Source of the DNA: Billgrantia lactosivorans
GTDB taxonomy: Bacteria; Pseudomonadota; Gammaproteobacteria; Pseudomonadales; Halomonadaceae
Direction: 5' to 3'
DNA: 64,000 bases
Assembly: GCF_003254665.1 (NCBI RefSeq)
Contig: NZ_QHGY01000001.1
Span: forward strand, 434,001 to 498,000
Positions 17,174-27,412 of the stretch are shown here, piece by piece. The notes under the pieces were generated by a model. It made no database searches and was not told the origin of the DNA. It saw only the letters and a list, made by a program, of their open reading frames with translations. Each line of letters starts with the position of its first letter. Within the stretch, counting starts at the first letter, position 1. A program made the position numbers and the translations under genes.

Positions 17174-18846
17174 GCGACACCCCTCGCGACAACGAGGCCC
17201 CCCGCGACCTGCACCGCGCCCGCGCCACGCCGCAGCGGCGCCTCTCGCCGATCTGGATCGTGCCCATCGTGGCCATGCTGATCGGGCTGTGGCTGGTCTA
17301 CGACAACTACCGCAGCCGCGGCCCGTCGATCACCTTGACCATGAGCAGCGCGGAAGGCATCGAGGCCGGCAGCACACTGATCAAGACCCGCAACGTCGAG
17401 GTGGGCCGGGTGGAGCGGGTGCAGCTCTCCGAGGACATGTCGCAGGCCGAGATCACCGCGCGCATGTCCCCCGACACCGAGGCCATGCTGACCGAGGGCA
17501 GCCGCTTCTGGGTGGTCAAGCCGCGTATCGGTCGCGAGGGCATCAGCGGCCTGGGCACGGTGCTCTCCGGCGCCTACATCCAGCTCGAGCCGGGCGGCGG
17601 CGAACCCGGCGTGCGCGAATTCCAGGTCAGCGACCAGCCCCCCGTCGCCCCCGCCGATGCCGCCGGGATTCGCGTCAACCTGATCAGCCAGCTCGGCAAC
17701 TCGCTGCGCTCGGGCGACCCGGTCACCTACCAGGGCTTCACCGTGGGACGCGTCGAGGAGGTCGACTTCGACCCAGAGTCCCGGCGCATGAACCAGCGAA
17801 TCTTCATCGAGAGCCCCTACGATCGCCTGGTTACCGACGGCACCCGCTTCTGGTCGGCCAGCGGCATCGACCTGCGCCTCGACGCGGACGGCATTCGCGT
17901 CAACCTGGAGTCGATCGAGGCGCTGCTGGGGGGCGGCGTCACCTTCGGCGTTCCCGACGACCTGCCCCGCGGTCGTCAGGTCGAGGATGGCGCCACCTTC
18001 ACTCTCTACCCCGACGAAGAGGAGGCTCGCCAGGGCACCTTCAATCGCTACCTCGAGTATGTCCTGCTGGTGGAGGACAGCGTACGCGGGCTCTCGCGCG
18101 GCGCCCCGGTGGAGTTCCGCGGGGTACGCATCGGTACCGTGGCCAGCGTGCCCTGGGAGTTCACCGCGACCCAGCCGGAGTCGCGCGGCGGCTTCGCCAT
18201 CCCGGTGCTGATCCGCATCGAGCCGCAGCGCCTGGGGATCGAGAACCAGGAGGTCGACCTCGAGGAGTGGGACGAGCGCTTCCAGCGTCTCTTCGGGCGA
18301 GGCCTGCGCGCCTCGCTCAAGTCGGGCAACCTGCTCACCGGGGCGATGTTCGTCGACATCAACTTCTACCGCGACGAGGCCGACGACTATGTCGCGGAAA
18401 ACTTCAGCGATCGCACCGTGTTCCCGACCACCTCGACCGGCTTCGCCCAGATCGAGTCCCAGGTGACTTCGCTACTCGAGAAACTCAATGCGCTCGAGAT
18501 CGAACCGCTGCTGGCCGGCCTGGACCGCAACCTGAGCGCCTCCGAGGCCACCCTCACCGAGGTGCGCGAGCTGAGTAACTCGCTGCAGGCGCTGCTCGAC
18601 GAGCCCGGCACCCGCAACCTGCCGAGCAATCTCAATGCCTCGCTGGAGGCACTGCAGGAGACCCTGGAGGGCCTGTCGCCGGAATCCAGCGGCTATCGCG
18701 AACTGACCGCCACCGCCGAACGGCTGGAGCGCCTGATGCGCGACCTGCAGCCGGTGACGCGCACGCTCAACGAGAACCCCAGGGCCCTGCTGTTCGACAG
18801 CCTCGATGCCGAGGACCCGACACCGCGGGCTCCGCGAAGCAACTGA
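17170..18846 (+). CDS. pqiB: PqiB, MCE-domain intermembrane lipid transport protein
   Basis: The 558-residue protein has one N-terminal membrane anchor (residues about 29-45, IWIVPIVAMLIGLWLVY) and three MCE/MlaD domains at roughly 55-145, 165-265 and 285-400, each with a V/RVGxV core. A C-terminal helical, Leu-rich region from 415 to 545 would form the coiled-coil needle that spans the periplasm. It forms a hexameric lipid conduit with PqiA below and the lipoprotein PqiC above. The start overlaps the pqiA stop. Length and domain count match the family. Confidence 0.94.
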   Translation: MSDTPRDNEAPRDLHRARATPQRRLSPIWIVPIVAMLIGLWLVYDNYRSRGPSITLTMSSAEGIEAGSTLIKTRNVEVGRVERVQLSEDMSQAEITARMSPDTEAMLTEGSRFWVVKPRIGREGISGLGTVLSGAYIQLEPGGGEPGVREFQVSDQPPVAPADAAGIRVNLISQLGNSLRSGDPVTYQGFTVGRVEEVDFDPESRRMNQRIFIESPYDRLVTDGTRFWSASGIDLRLDADGIRVNLESIEALLGGGVTFGVPDDLPRGRQVEDGATFTLYPDEEEARQGTFNRYLEYVLLVEDSVRGLSRGAPVEFRGVRIGTVASVPWEFTATQPESRGGFAIPVLIRIEPQRLGIENQEVDLEEWDERFQRLFGRGLRASLKSGNLLTGAMFVDINFYRDEADDYVAENFSDRTVFPTTSTGFAQIESQVTSLLEKLNALEIEPLLAGLDRNLSASEATLTEVRELSNSLQALLDEPGTRNLPSNLNASLEALQETLEGLSPESSGYRELTATAERLERLMRDLQPVTRTLNENPRALLFDSLDAEDPTPRAPRSN

Positions 18847-18901
18847 GGAAGCCGGGCCCATGAATCGTTATGCTGATGCCACCGCGTCGAAGGAGAGCTG
18901 C

Positions 18902-19489
18902 ATGAGACGGATGACCTGGGCTGCCCTGGTGGCAAGCCTGCTGTTGTTGGCCGGCTGCGCCTCGTCTTCGGCACCGGCCAACCGGTACATGCTGCCCGAC
19001 GGCGGCAACGCGTCGCCCGGCGGCGCTGACGCCCCCGAGCATCTGCTGGTCGTCCAGCCGCCGCGCCTGGCGCACTACCTGGATACCGACGGCATCGTCC
19101 TGCAGCTCGACGACATCACGCTCAACGCCGCTCGCCAGCACCTCTGGGCAGAACCGCTGGGGCGCCAGCTGGAGCGCGGGCTGCGTGCCAGGCTCACCGA
19201 GCTCCTCCCCGACACCCGGGTCATGCGAGACGAAGCCAACCTTGGCCGCAGCGAAGCCCAGCGCCTGCGCCTCGAGGTCGACCGTTTCCAGGGTCGCCAC
19301 GACGGCCTGGCCATTGCCAGCGGCCAGTGGCAGCTGCTGGCGCCCGATGGCCGGCTGCTGGCCATGGAGCGCTTCCAGGTGGAGACGGAACTCGAAGACG
19401 ACGGCTATCCGGCACTGGTTCGCGCGCTCGGCAGCAGTTGGGACCGGGTGGCCGCCGAGATCGCCACGGGCATCCGCCAGGCACGTTGA
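18902..19489 (+). CDS. pqiC: PqiC, outer-membrane-associated lipoprotein
   Basis: The 195-residue lipoprotein of the ABC-type transport auxiliary (DUF330) family has a lipobox LLLLAGC ending at about residue 20, followed by a short disordered linker and an alpha/beta domain starting LLVVQPPRLAHYLD. GAAGGAG directly before ATG 18902 favours this start over the upstream in-frame ATG at 18806, which overlaps pqiB. It is thought to connect the PqiB needle to the outer membrane. It completes pqiABC. Confidence 0.88.
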   Translation: MRRMTWAALVASLLLLAGCASSSAPANRYMLPDGGNASPGGADAPEHLLVVQPPRLAHYLDTDGIVLQLDDITLNAARQHLWAEPLGRQLERGLRARLTELLPDTRVMRDEANLGRSEAQRLRLEVDRFQGRHDGLAIASGQWQLLAPDGRLLAMERFQVETELEDDGYPALVRALGSSWDRVAAEIATGIRQAR

Positions 19490-19654
19490 GCCACGCCGTT
19501 GCTGCAACTTCGTGATGGCTGTGGCATACTTGCGCCTCGCGGCGATTCGTGGTCCCTCCTGCCGCGCCCCTGAACCGAATTCTCACGTCTTGGCCCGGGA
19601 CTGGTCATGTGCATGTCGCACACGACACGGCCGAGACGTATCTGCGGAGACCGC

Positions 19655-20965
19655 ATGACCCTCTTTTCCGAACTCGGCCTGCGTGCCGAACTGCTGCGTG
19701 CCGTCGAGGCCCAGGGCTACACCACCCCGACCCCGATCCAGCGCCAGGCCATTCCCGCCGTGCTCAAGGGCGGCGACCTGCTCGCCAGCGCCCAGACCGG
19801 CACCGGCAAGACCGCCGGCTTTACCCTGCCGATGCTGCAGCGCCTGGCCGACGGGCCGCGCCCCGGCCCGCGCCAGGTTCGCGCGCTGGTTCTGACCCCT
19901 ACCCGCGAACTGGCCGCCCAGGTGGGCGAGAGCGTCGCCGACTACGGCCGCCACCTGACCCTGAAGAGCCACGTCATCTTCGGCGGCGTCGGCCAGCAGC
20001 CCCAGGTGGACGCCATCCGCCCCGGGCTCGACGTGCTGGTGGCGACCCCCGGACGCCTGCTCGACCTGCACCAGCAGAAGCACGTGGACCTCTCCCGGGT
20101 GGAGATCCTGGTGCTCGACGAAGCCGACCGCATGCTCGACATGGGCTTCATCCACGACATTCGCAAGGTGCTGCGGGTGCTGCCCGAGAAGCGCCAGAAC
20201 CTGCTCTTCTCGGCCACCTTCTCCGACGAGATCCAGGCCCTGGCCGCCAAGCTGCTCGACAATCCCGAGAAGATCTCGGTGGCTCGCCGCAACACCACGG
20301 CGGAAACCGTCGACCAGGCGGTCTACCGCGTCGACCGGGAGAAGAAGCGCGACCTGCTGGCGCACCTGATCACCCGCCACGCCTGGCATCAGGTGCTGGT
20401 CTTCACGCGCACCAAGCATGGTGCCAACCGCCTGGCCGAGCAGCTCTCCAAGCAGGACATCCCGGCCATGGCGATCCATGGCAACAAGAGCCAGTCGGCA
20501 CGCACCAAGGCGCTGGCGGCGTTCAAGAGCGGCGACCTGCAGGTGCTGGTGGCGACCGACATCGCCGCCCGCGGACTGGACATCAGCGAGCTGCCTCACG
20601 TGGTCAACTTCGAGCTGCCCAACGTCGCCGAGGACTACGTCCACCGCATCGGCCGCACCGGCCGTGCCGGCAGCGAGGGCCAGGCCGTTTCGCTCGTCTG
20701 CGTCGACGAGCACGGCCTGCTGAAGGGCATCGAGCGGTTGATCAAGCGCGATCTGGAGAAGCATATCGAGCCCGGCTTCGAGCCCGACCCGAACGCCAAG
20801 CCCGAGCCGATCGAGAACGGGCGCAACCGTCGCGGCGGCCGCCCGGCCCAGGGACGCGAGGGCAGCCGGGCTGGGCAGCGTTCCAGCGACGGCAACACGG
20901 CCGGCGGCGACGCCCAGGCACCGCGTCGTCGGCGCAGCCGCGGGCAGCGCACTCGCCGGGCCTGA
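19655..20965 (+). CDS. rhlE: DEAD-box RNA helicase RhlE
   Basis: The 436-residue protein starts [21 protein letters not shown] with the Q motif TPIQRQAIP. All core motifs are present: AQTGTGKT (Walker A), [18 protein letters not shown], then ARGLD and [10 protein letters not shown] in the second RecA domain. The C-terminal tail beyond about residue 380 is Arg/Gly/Gln-rich and basic, as in RhlE proteins that remodel ribosomal precursors and mRNA. The ATG at 19655 with GGAGA upstream is preferred over an earlier in-frame ATG at 19607. Monocistronic. Confidence 0.92.
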   Translation: MTLFSELGLRAELLRAVEAQGYTTPTPIQRQAIPAVLKGGDLLASAQTGTGKTAGFTLPMLQRLADGPRPGPRQVRALVLTPTRELAAQVGESVADYGRHLTLKSHVIFGGVGQQPQVDAIRPGLDVLVATPGRLLDLHQQKHVDLSRVEILVLDEADRMLDMGFIHDIRKVLRVLPEKRQNLLFSATFSDEIQALAAKLLDNPEKISVARRNTTAETVDQAVYRVDREKKRDLLAHLITRHAWHQVLVFTRTKHGANRLAEQLSKQDIPAMAIHGNKSQSARTKALAAFKSGDLQVLVATDIAARGLDISELPHVVNFELPNVAEDYVHRIGRTGRAGSEGQAVSLVCVDEHGLLKGIERLIKRDLEKHIEPGFEPDPNAKPEPIENGRNRRGGRPAQGREGSRAGQRSSDGNTAGGDAQAPRRRRSRGQRTRRA

Positions 20966-21106
20966 GCAGCCTGCTCGAAGCGGGCTTGGAGGTTGGCGAG
21001 AAGTCCGGGATGGTATACGGTTTGACGGCTGGCGGATCCAACCCCGACACGCCGCAAGCCACTGATTCCCATCCCACCTCGCCGGGTGACGCAAGGAGAC
21101 TCGAGC

Positions 21107-21655
21107 ATGCTCAAATGGCTGACCGGAAAGCAACCGATTCCGGTCTGGGTCATCAAGCAGATCGATGACACCCTGCTGCATCTCTGCGGCCAGGGCAGCA
21201 TCGAGCCTCACACCAGACGAAGCAGCGTCATCGAGCGCCTGCATGCCGGCGACTACGAAGGCGCCGTCAGCATGAATACCGGCGGCCTGGTCCTCAATGC
21301 TCGCCTGTTCGCCGCCCTGGTGCCTCTCGAGGCCCTGCAGCTGGACGCGCAGGGGCATGCCCACTGGAACGGACGCAGCTGGTACGTTGCCCAGGTGCCG
21401 CAGCGCTGCTGGACCTACGAAGGGCGCCTGGTTGCGCAGCGCCAGCTGCTCGGTAACCAGGAGCAGTTGATCAGCGTCGAGGACGTATCGGACATCCGTC
21501 GCCAGGTACAGGGCGCCACGGACCCCGCGCGTGTCAACTTCGATCCCCGCGGCGTGAACGAGCATCCCCTGCTCGCCCGCCGCGATGACCCCGAAACACC
21601 CACGCGGCACGACACCAGCAGGAGAACCGACAAGTGGCGAGGCCATGACGACTGA
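21107..21655 (+). CDS. hypothetical protein, 182 aa, coupled to MFS gene
   Basis: This is a soluble protein without signal or membrane segment. AAGGAG sits 9 bases before ATG 21107, which makes this start better than 21086. It begins MLKWLTGKQPIPVW and contains a region of alternating hydrophobic residues (residues about 55-105) consistent with a small beta-rich domain, then a charged, probably disordered C-terminal tail. The last four codons overlap the start of the MFS gene (21645), so the two are probably translationally coupled. No known family is recognised. Confidence 0.7.
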   Translation: MLKWLTGKQPIPVWVIKQIDDTLLHLCGQGSIEPHTRRSSVIERLHAGDYEGAVSMNTGGLVLNARLFAALVPLEALQLDAQGHAHWNGRSWYVAQVPQRCWTYEGRLVAQRQLLGNQEQLISVEDVSDIRRQVQGATDPARVNFDPRGVNEHPLLARRDDPETPTRHDTSRRTDKWRGHDD

Positions 21656-22859
21656 CGCTCGAGCCGATTCCCGACGCGTTGTCCTGTTCCTGTTGCTGAT
21701 GGTGCTGGTGGGCCTCAACCTGAGGCCCGCGCTCTCTTCGCTGGCCCCCCTGCTGCTGCGCATCCAGGCCGATACCGGGCTGACGCCGCTGGCCATCGGT
21801 GCCCTGACCACCCTGCCGGTCCTCTGCCTGGGTGTCTTCGCCCCGCTGGCTCCCTGGCTCGCCAAGCGCATGGGCCCCGAAAGGACCCTCGCCCTGGCGC
21901 TGGGCGTGCTGATCGTCGGCCTGCTGCTGCGCGGCCTCCCCGCGCTGGCGTCGCTGTTCGGCGGCACCCTGCTGGTGGGGGCTGCCATCGGCATCGCCGG
22001 CACCCTGTTGCCGGCACTGGTCAAGCGGGAACTGCCCGGCGGGGCGGACCTGATGACCGGGGTCTATACCATGGCCCTGTGCCTAGGGGGCGCCCTCGGC
22101 GCCGGCCTGAGCATCCCCCTGGCCGACCTGCTGGGGAACTGGCGCTTCAGCCTGGTCAGCTGGGGGCTGCTCGCCGCCCTGGCCCTGCTGGCCTGGCTGA
22201 CCCTCATGCCGCGCACGCCGCGCGCCCTCGCCACGGCGCCCGCCGGCGGCAGCATGCGCGAACTGCTCGGCCAGCCGCTGGCCTGGCAGGTGATGCTGCT
22301 GATGGGTACCCAGTCCTCGCTCGCCTACATCGTCTTCGGCTGGCTGCCGACCCTGCTGCAGACACGCGGCTACAGTGAAGCCGAGGCCGGCTGGCTGATG
22401 GCGGCCTCGGTGATGGTGCAGCTGATCTCGGCGCTGGGTGCCCCCTGGCTGGCGCGCTTCGGCCGCGACCAGCGTCCCGCCCTGCTGCTGGTGCTTGGCT
22501 GCGTGGGGGCGGGCCTCTGGCTGCTGCTGCAGGCCGCTGCGAACTGGCGCTGGCCCGGGGTGGTGCTGCTCGGACTGGGCCAGGGCGGCAGCTTCAGCCT
22601 CGCCCTCACCCTGATCGTGCTGCGTACGGCCAATTCACGCCTGGCCGGCAAGCTCTCCGGCCTGGCCCAGGGTGGCGGCTACACCCTGGCGGCCATGGGC
22701 CCGCTGGCGGTGGGCATGCTGCTGCAGTTCGACGTCGGCACGCCCGCCATCACCTTCGTGCTGCTGCTGATCGTGGCGCTCGCGATCGCCTTTGCCCTCC
22801 TCGCCGGACGCAACCGTCGCCTGGACGTCGGCGAGGATGGTCGCCTCTTCGTCCGCTAG
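21645..22859 (+). CDS. MFS transporter, CynX/NimT family
   Basis: The 404-residue inner-membrane carrier has 12 hydrophobic segments. The opening helix VGLNLRPALSSLAPLL and the GTLLPALVKRELPG segment after helix 4 match the CynX/NimT (cyanate and 2-nitroimidazole) branch of the major facilitator superfamily, whose members mostly have unknown substrates. The start at 21645 is chosen because family members begin just before the first helix; it lies within the end of the preceding gene. The substrate cannot be read from sequence. Confidence 0.82.
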   Translation: MTTDARADSRRVVLFLLLMVLVGLNLRPALSSLAPLLLRIQADTGLTPLAIGALTTLPVLCLGVFAPLAPWLAKRMGPERTLALALGVLIVGLLLRGLPALASLFGGTLLVGAAIGIAGTLLPALVKRELPGGADLMTGVYTMALCLGGALGAGLSIPLADLLGNWRFSLVSWGLLAALALLAWLTLMPRTPRALATAPAGGSMRELLGQPLAWQVMLLMGTQSSLAYIVFGWLPTLLQTRGYSEAEAGWLMAASVMVQLISALGAPWLARFGRDQRPALLLVLGCVGAGLWLLLQAAANWRWPGVVLLGLGQGGSFSLALTLIVLRTANSRLAGKLSGLAQGGGYTLAAMGPLAVGMLLQFDVGTPAITFVLLLIVALAIAFALLAGRNRRLDVGEDGRLFVR

Positions 22860-22961
22860 GCGTTTCCCCCCGACCCTTGACCCCGGTCATTACTGCCGGA
22901 TGTCACCGGCGTGCTAGCCTTGCCTATACCACTCCTCCCCCCCACCAGGCGACGCTCGCGC

Positions 22962-23717
22962 ATGCCAGACATCGTGTTTCGGTCCCGGGGCCTGAAGCGC
23001 TTCTACCTGATGGGAGAAGTGACCATCCAGGCGCTGCGTGGCGTCGACCTGGAGCTGTACCAGGGCGAACTGGTGGTGATGCTCGGCGCCTCGGGCTCGG
23101 GCAAGTCGACGCTGCTCAACATCCTCGGCGGCCTCGACAGCCCGAGCCAGGGCTCCCTCGTCTACTTCCCCGCTTCACGACGCCCCGCCGCTTCGCTGCC
23201 CGCGACCGAACCCCGCGAGCTCGACCTGGCGGCAGCCAGCCAGCGCGAGCTGACGCGCTTTCGCCGCCACCACGTGGGCTTCGTGTTCCAGTTCTACAAC
23301 CTGATCTCGAGCCTCACCGCACGTGAGAACGTCGCCATCGTCACCGAGATCAGCCGCAACCCGCTGCCCCCCGAGGAGGCCCTGGCCCTGGTCGGCCTGG
23401 AGCATCGTCTCGACCACTTCCCCTCGCAGCTGTCGGGCGGCGAGCAGCAGCGGGTGGCCATCGCCCGCGCCGTGGCCAAGCAGCCCGACGTGCTGCTGTG
23501 CGACGAGCCCACCGGGGCCCTCGACTTCCAGACCGGCATCCGCGTGCTGGAGGTGCTCGAGAGGATCAATCGCGATACCGGCACCAGCGTGGCGATCATC
23601 ACCCACAACGAGGTGATCGGCGACATGGCGGACCGCGTCATCCGCCTGCGGGACGGCAGGGTCGACCAGCTGCTGGTCAACGCCGCCCGCCGCAGCCCGC
23701 AGGCGCTGCGCTGGTAA
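22962..23717 (+). CDS. ABC exporter ATPase, MacB/LolD type
   Basis: The 251-residue ATPase has Walker [10 protein letters not shown] (residues 43-51), a Q-loop FVFQFYNLI, signature LSGGEQQR and Walker [13 protein letters not shown], with a switch histidine in IITHN. An insertion of about 30 residues lies between the first strand pair and the Q-loop ([23 protein letters not shown]). It is encoded 7 bp before an FtsX-type permease and a HlyD adaptor, and so drives that exporter. The start at 22962 gives the usual N-terminus; no strong ribosome site is seen. Confidence 0.9.
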   Translation: MPDIVFRSRGLKRFYLMGEVTIQALRGVDLELYQGELVVMLGASGSGKSTLLNILGGLDSPSQGSLVYFPASRRPAASLPATEPRELDLAAASQRELTRFRRHHVGFVFQFYNLISSLTARENVAIVTEISRNPLPPEEALALVGLEHRLDHFPSQLSGGEQQRVAIARAVAKQPDVLLCDEPTGALDFQTGIRVLEVLERINRDTGTSVAIITHNEVIGDMADRVIRLRDGRVDQLLVNAARRSPQALRW

Positions 23718-23724
23718 CGCTGCG

Positions 23725-26088
23725 ATGCGAACACTCGACCGCAAGCTCTATCGCGACCTGTGGCGGCTCAAGGGGCAGGCACTGGCGATCGCCATGGTCA
23801 TCGCCAGCGGCGTCATGACCCTGATTCTCTCCGTGACCACCCTGGAAGCCCTGTCCGGCGCCCGTGATCGCTTCTACGCCAGCCATCACTTCGCCGAGCT
23901 GTTCGTCGAGGTCAAGCGCGCGCCGCTGGGGAAGCTGGCGCAGCTCCAGCGGCTCGAGGGCGTCAACCTGATCGAGCCCAGGGTCCGCGCCACCGTGCGC
24001 CTGGCGGTTCCCGGCTACGGCGACCCCGTGCGCGGCCAGTTGCTGTCGCTGCCCGACGGGCGCCAGCCGCTGCTCAATCAGCTCCATCTGCTGGCGGGCA
24101 GCCTGCCGGAGGCCGGGCGCGACGACCAGGTGGTGGTGTCGGATGCCTTCGCCGAGGCCCATGGCCTGGCGCCCGGCGACCCGCTGGAAGCGATCATCAA
24201 CGTCCGTCGCACTCGCCTGACGCTTGCCGGCGTGGCGCTGAGCCCGGAGTTCCTCTTTCAAGCCGCCCCCAGCGACCTGATGCCGGACTACCGCCGCTAC
24301 GCCGTGCTGTGGATGAACGAGCGAGCGCTCTCGAGGGCATACGGCATGGAAGGGGCCTTCAACAGCCTGACGCTGACACTGCAGGCGGGAGCCCGCGAAG
24401 CGGACGTCATCGCGGCGCTCGACCTGGCCTTGGCGCACTATGGTGCACTCGGCGCCCAGCCACGCCACGACCAGCAGTCGCATCGCTTCATCGAGGAGGA
24501 GTTGAACCAGCAGCGCATCACGGCGGTCGTGCTGCCGGCGATCTTCCTGTCGGTGTCGGCCTTCCTGCTCAACGTCGTCATGGGACGCCTCATCCAGACC
24601 CAGCGCGAGCAGCTGGCGGTGCTCAAGGCCTTCGGCTACCGCAATAGCGAACTCGCTCGCCACTTCGGCCTGCTGGCGGCCTCGATCGTGCTTCTCGGCT
24701 GGGCGCTGGGCGTGGCGCTGGGGGCCTGGGCGGCGAGCGGCGTGGCGGGGGTCTACCGGGATTACTTCCGCTTCCCGGAGATGCGCTTCGGCGTGCCGCC
24801 CTGGGCACTCGCGCTGTCGCTGCTGGCGACCCTGGGCGCCGCCCTCTCCGGCACCTGGCACGCGGTGTGGCGGGCAGTCGGCCGACCGCCCGCCGAAGCC
24901 ATGCGCCCCCCCGCGCCTCACCGCTTCCGCCACCATTGGCTGGAGCGCCTGGTTCCGGCGCTCCTGCTCGGCAACGAAGGGCGCATCGTGCTGCGCAACC
25001 TGGCCCGACAGCCGCTCAAGGCCGGCTTCTCCGTGCTGGGCATCGCGCTGTCGGCGGGGCTGTTGATGATCGGCGCCTACCAGCTCGCCGCGGTCGACCA
25101 GATGATCGACCAGCAGTACCGGGAGGTGCTGCAGATGGACGTCGAGCTCACCTTCAACGAGCCCGCCCCGGCCGGCGCCGCGGGGGAGCTGCGCCACCAG
25201 CCCGGCGTGCTCGCCGTGGAGACCTGGCGCCGGGTACCCGTGACCCTGATCCACGAGCACCGTCGGTACCGCACCAGCCTGCTGGGCATGGAGCCGACCC
25301 CGGGGCTGCGCCGGGTCCTCGACTCCAACGGACGCCCGCAGCAACTGCCCGAATCGGGGGTCATGCTGACGCGCCACCTGGCCAAGCTGCTCGACGCCAG
25401 GGTCGGCGACGAACTCGAAGTCGCCATCCTGGAGGGTCGACGCGAGCGCCGCACACTGCCGCTGGCGGCCCTGGTGGACGAGCCCCTGGGGGTGGGCGCC
25501 TATCTGCGCCGCGACACCCTCAACGCCCTGTTGCGCGAGGGTCCCTCCATCAGCGGCGCCTGGCTGCTGACCGACGCGTCGCGCACGGACGAACTGCATG
25601 CCGCGCTGTGGGAGATGCCCGCCGTGGCCGCCATCGGCCTGCTCTCCCAGGCCGAACGGGGCATTCGCGACTACATGGACGAGACCCTGCTGATGGTCGC
25701 GGCGATCTTCGTCGGCATCGCCTCCTCCATCGCGTTCGGCGTGGCCTACAACAACGCCCGCATCGCCTTTACCGAGCGCGCCCGGGAGCTGGCGACCCTG
25801 CAGGTGCTGGGCTACACGCGTGCAGAGGTGGCGCGAATCCTGCTTGGCGAGACGGCCCTGCTGACCCTGGCGGCGATCCCGCTGGGGTGGGCCATCGGCA
25901 TCGTCTTCATCCGGCTCCTCCAGGGGGCATTCAGCAATGATCTCTACCGCATGCCGCTGGTCTTCACCCCGCAGATCTTCGGCTTCGCCGCCGCCGGCGT
26001 GATCGTCGCCTCACTGCTGGTTGGCGCCCTGATCTTCCGGCGTCTCGGCCGCCTCGACAAGCTGCGGGTCCTCAAGGCAGTCGAGTGA
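23725..26088 (+). CDS. ABC transporter permease with two FtsX domains
   Basis: The 787-residue inner-membrane protein has an N-terminal helix, a large periplasmic domain (residues about 50-260), three helices of a first FtsX domain (about 265-385), a second anchor and periplasmic domain (about 430-640), and a second three-helix FtsX domain (about 655-780). This duplicated arrangement is found in lipid or lipoprotein-type exporters rather than single-FtsX MacB. It acts with the upstream ATPase and the downstream HlyD-like adaptor. No outer-membrane channel gene is adjacent. Substrate unknown. Confidence 0.88.
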   Translation: MRTLDRKLYRDLWRLKGQALAIAMVIASGVMTLILSVTTLEALSGARDRFYASHHFAELFVEVKRAPLGKLAQLQRLEGVNLIEPRVRATVRLAVPGYGDPVRGQLLSLPDGRQPLLNQLHLLAGSLPEAGRDDQVVVSDAFAEAHGLAPGDPLEAIINVRRTRLTLAGVALSPEFLFQAAPSDLMPDYRRYAVLWMNERALSRAYGMEGAFNSLTLTLQAGAREADVIAALDLALAHYGALGAQPRHDQQSHRFIEEELNQQRITAVVLPAIFLSVSAFLLNVVMGRLIQTQREQLAVLKAFGYRNSELARHFGLLAASIVLLGWALGVALGAWAASGVAGVYRDYFRFPEMRFGVPPWALALSLLATLGAALSGTWHAVWRAVGRPPAEAMRPPAPHRFRHHWLERLVPALLLGNEGRIVLRNLARQPLKAGFSVLGIALSAGLLMIGAYQLAAVDQMIDQQYREVLQMDVELTFNEPAPAGAAGELRHQPGVLAVETWRRVPVTLIHEHRRYRTSLLGMEPTPGLRRVLDSNGRPQQLPESGVMLTRHLAKLLDARVGDELEVAILEGRRERRTLPLAALVDEPLGVGAYLRRDTLNALLREGPSISGAWLLTDASRTDELHAALWEMPAVAAIGLLSQAERGIRDYMDETLLMVAAIFVGIASSIAFGVAYNNARIAFTERARELATLQVLGYTRAEVARILLGETALLTLAAIPLGWAIGIVFIRLLQGAFSNDLYRMPLVFTPQIFGFAAAGVIVASLLVGALIFRRLGRLDKLRVLKAVE

Positions 26089-26120
26089 AGCACCATGACA
26101 AGCACAGCGGAGAAGGAACC

Positions 26121-27329
26121 ATGAAGACACGCCCCACATGGCCCCGTCACCTGGCCTGGGCGACCCTGGGGCTCGGGCTGCTCGGGCTGCTGGGTTGGGC
26201 GCTACGCCCCTCGCCGGTGCCGGTCAGCGCGGCCCGGGTAACGGTGGGCCCGTTCGTCGACTCGGTCGTCGAGGAGGGGCGGACACGGCTGCGCGACACC
26301 TGGAATGTCTCGGCCCCCATCGACGGCTACCTGCAGCGAGTGGTCCTCGAGGAGGGTGACAGCGTCGAACAGGGCCAGACGCTGTTCCAGCTCGAGCCGA
26401 GCCCGGCGCCGGCGCTGGACGTACGCACCCGCCAGCAGGCCGAAGACAAGCTGCAGGCGGCCCAGGCCCGGCTGCAGGCCGCCCAGGCGAACCTCGACAC
26501 GGCGCGCGCCGACCAGCGCTTTGCCGAGGCGGAATACGAGCGCTACCGCCAGCTGCACCAGCGCAACCTCATCTCCACCGCCGAACTGGAGCAGCGCCAG
26601 AACCAGCGCGACCGCCAGCGCGCCGTGGCCAGCTCCGCCGCCTCCGGCGTCGAGGTCGCGCGCTTCGAGGTGGAGAGCGCCCGGGCACTGCTCGCCGTGG
26701 CGAGCGGGCAGCGCAGCGAGCCGGACCAGCCCCAGCTGCGGGTCCGCGCCCCGGTCACCGGACTGGTGCTGAGCCGCTACCGCTGCTGCGAGGGCAGCGT
26801 CGCCGCCGGCGACCCGATTCTCGAGCTAGGCAGCCTCGATGACCTCGAGATCCAAGTCGACCTGCTCTCCATGGATGCCGTGAGGTTGCGCCCGGGAATG
26901 GCCGTGAACCTCACCGGCTGGGGTGGCGAGCCGCTGAGTGGCGAAGTCAGGCGCATTGCCCCTTCGGGCTTCACGCGCACCTCGGCGCTGGGGGTGGATG
27001 AACAGCGGGTACCGGTGATCGTGGACTTTGCCCGCGAGCTCGACCTGGCCGCGCTTGGCCTTGGCAGCGGCTTTCGCGTGGACGCCGAATTCCTGATCTG
27101 GTCCGCCGACGACATCCTGCAGATCCCCACCAGCGCGCTGTTTCGCCACCAGGGGGAGTGGACGGTCTACGTGATCGAGGAGCAGCGGGCCAGGCGTCGC
27201 CAGGTGGAACTGGGACGCCGCCACGGCCTCGTCTCCCAGGTGCTCGCGGGCCTCGCCGAGGGCGAGATGCTGATCACCCACCCCGGCGAACGGGTCGCCG
27301 AAGGTGTCCGGGTCCGGGTGGACGAGTGA
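26121..27329 (+). CDS. HlyD/RND-type periplasmic adaptor
   Basis: The 402-residue protein has one N-terminal membrane helix (LAWATLGLGLLGLLGWAL, residues 8-25), a lipoyl half-domain around 60-90 (VSAPIDGYLQRVVLEEGDSVEQG), a long coiled-coil hairpin (about 105-205, rich in Gln, Ala and Arg) and the second lipoyl half plus beta-barrel. GAAGGA precedes ATG 26121; an in-frame ATG at 26085 overlaps the permease end and is less likely. It would bridge the ABC exporter to an outer-membrane channel encoded elsewhere. Confidence 0.88.
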   Translation: MKTRPTWPRHLAWATLGLGLLGLLGWALRPSPVPVSAARVTVGPFVDSVVEEGRTRLRDTWNVSAPIDGYLQRVVLEEGDSVEQGQTLFQLEPSPAPALDVRTRQQAEDKLQAAQARLQAAQANLDTARADQRFAEAEYERYRQLHQRNLISTAELEQRQNQRDRQRAVASSAASGVEVARFEVESARALLAVASGQRSEPDQPQLRVRAPVTGLVLSRYRCCEGSVAAGDPILELGSLDDLEIQVDLLSMDAVRLRPGMAVNLTGWGGEPLSGEVRRIAPSGFTRTSALGVDEQRVPVIVDFARELDLAALGLGSGFRVDAEFLIWSADDILQIPTSALFRHQGEWTVYVIEEQRARRRQVELGRRHGLVSQVLAGLAEGEMLITHPGERVAEGVRVRVDE

Positions 27330-27412
27330 GATCCCCGGCGACTCCCGGTATCATTGGCGATCGCTGCGCGCCACTCGGCGTCACCCCACAAGCCTCGCAG
27401 ACAGGAACCTCC

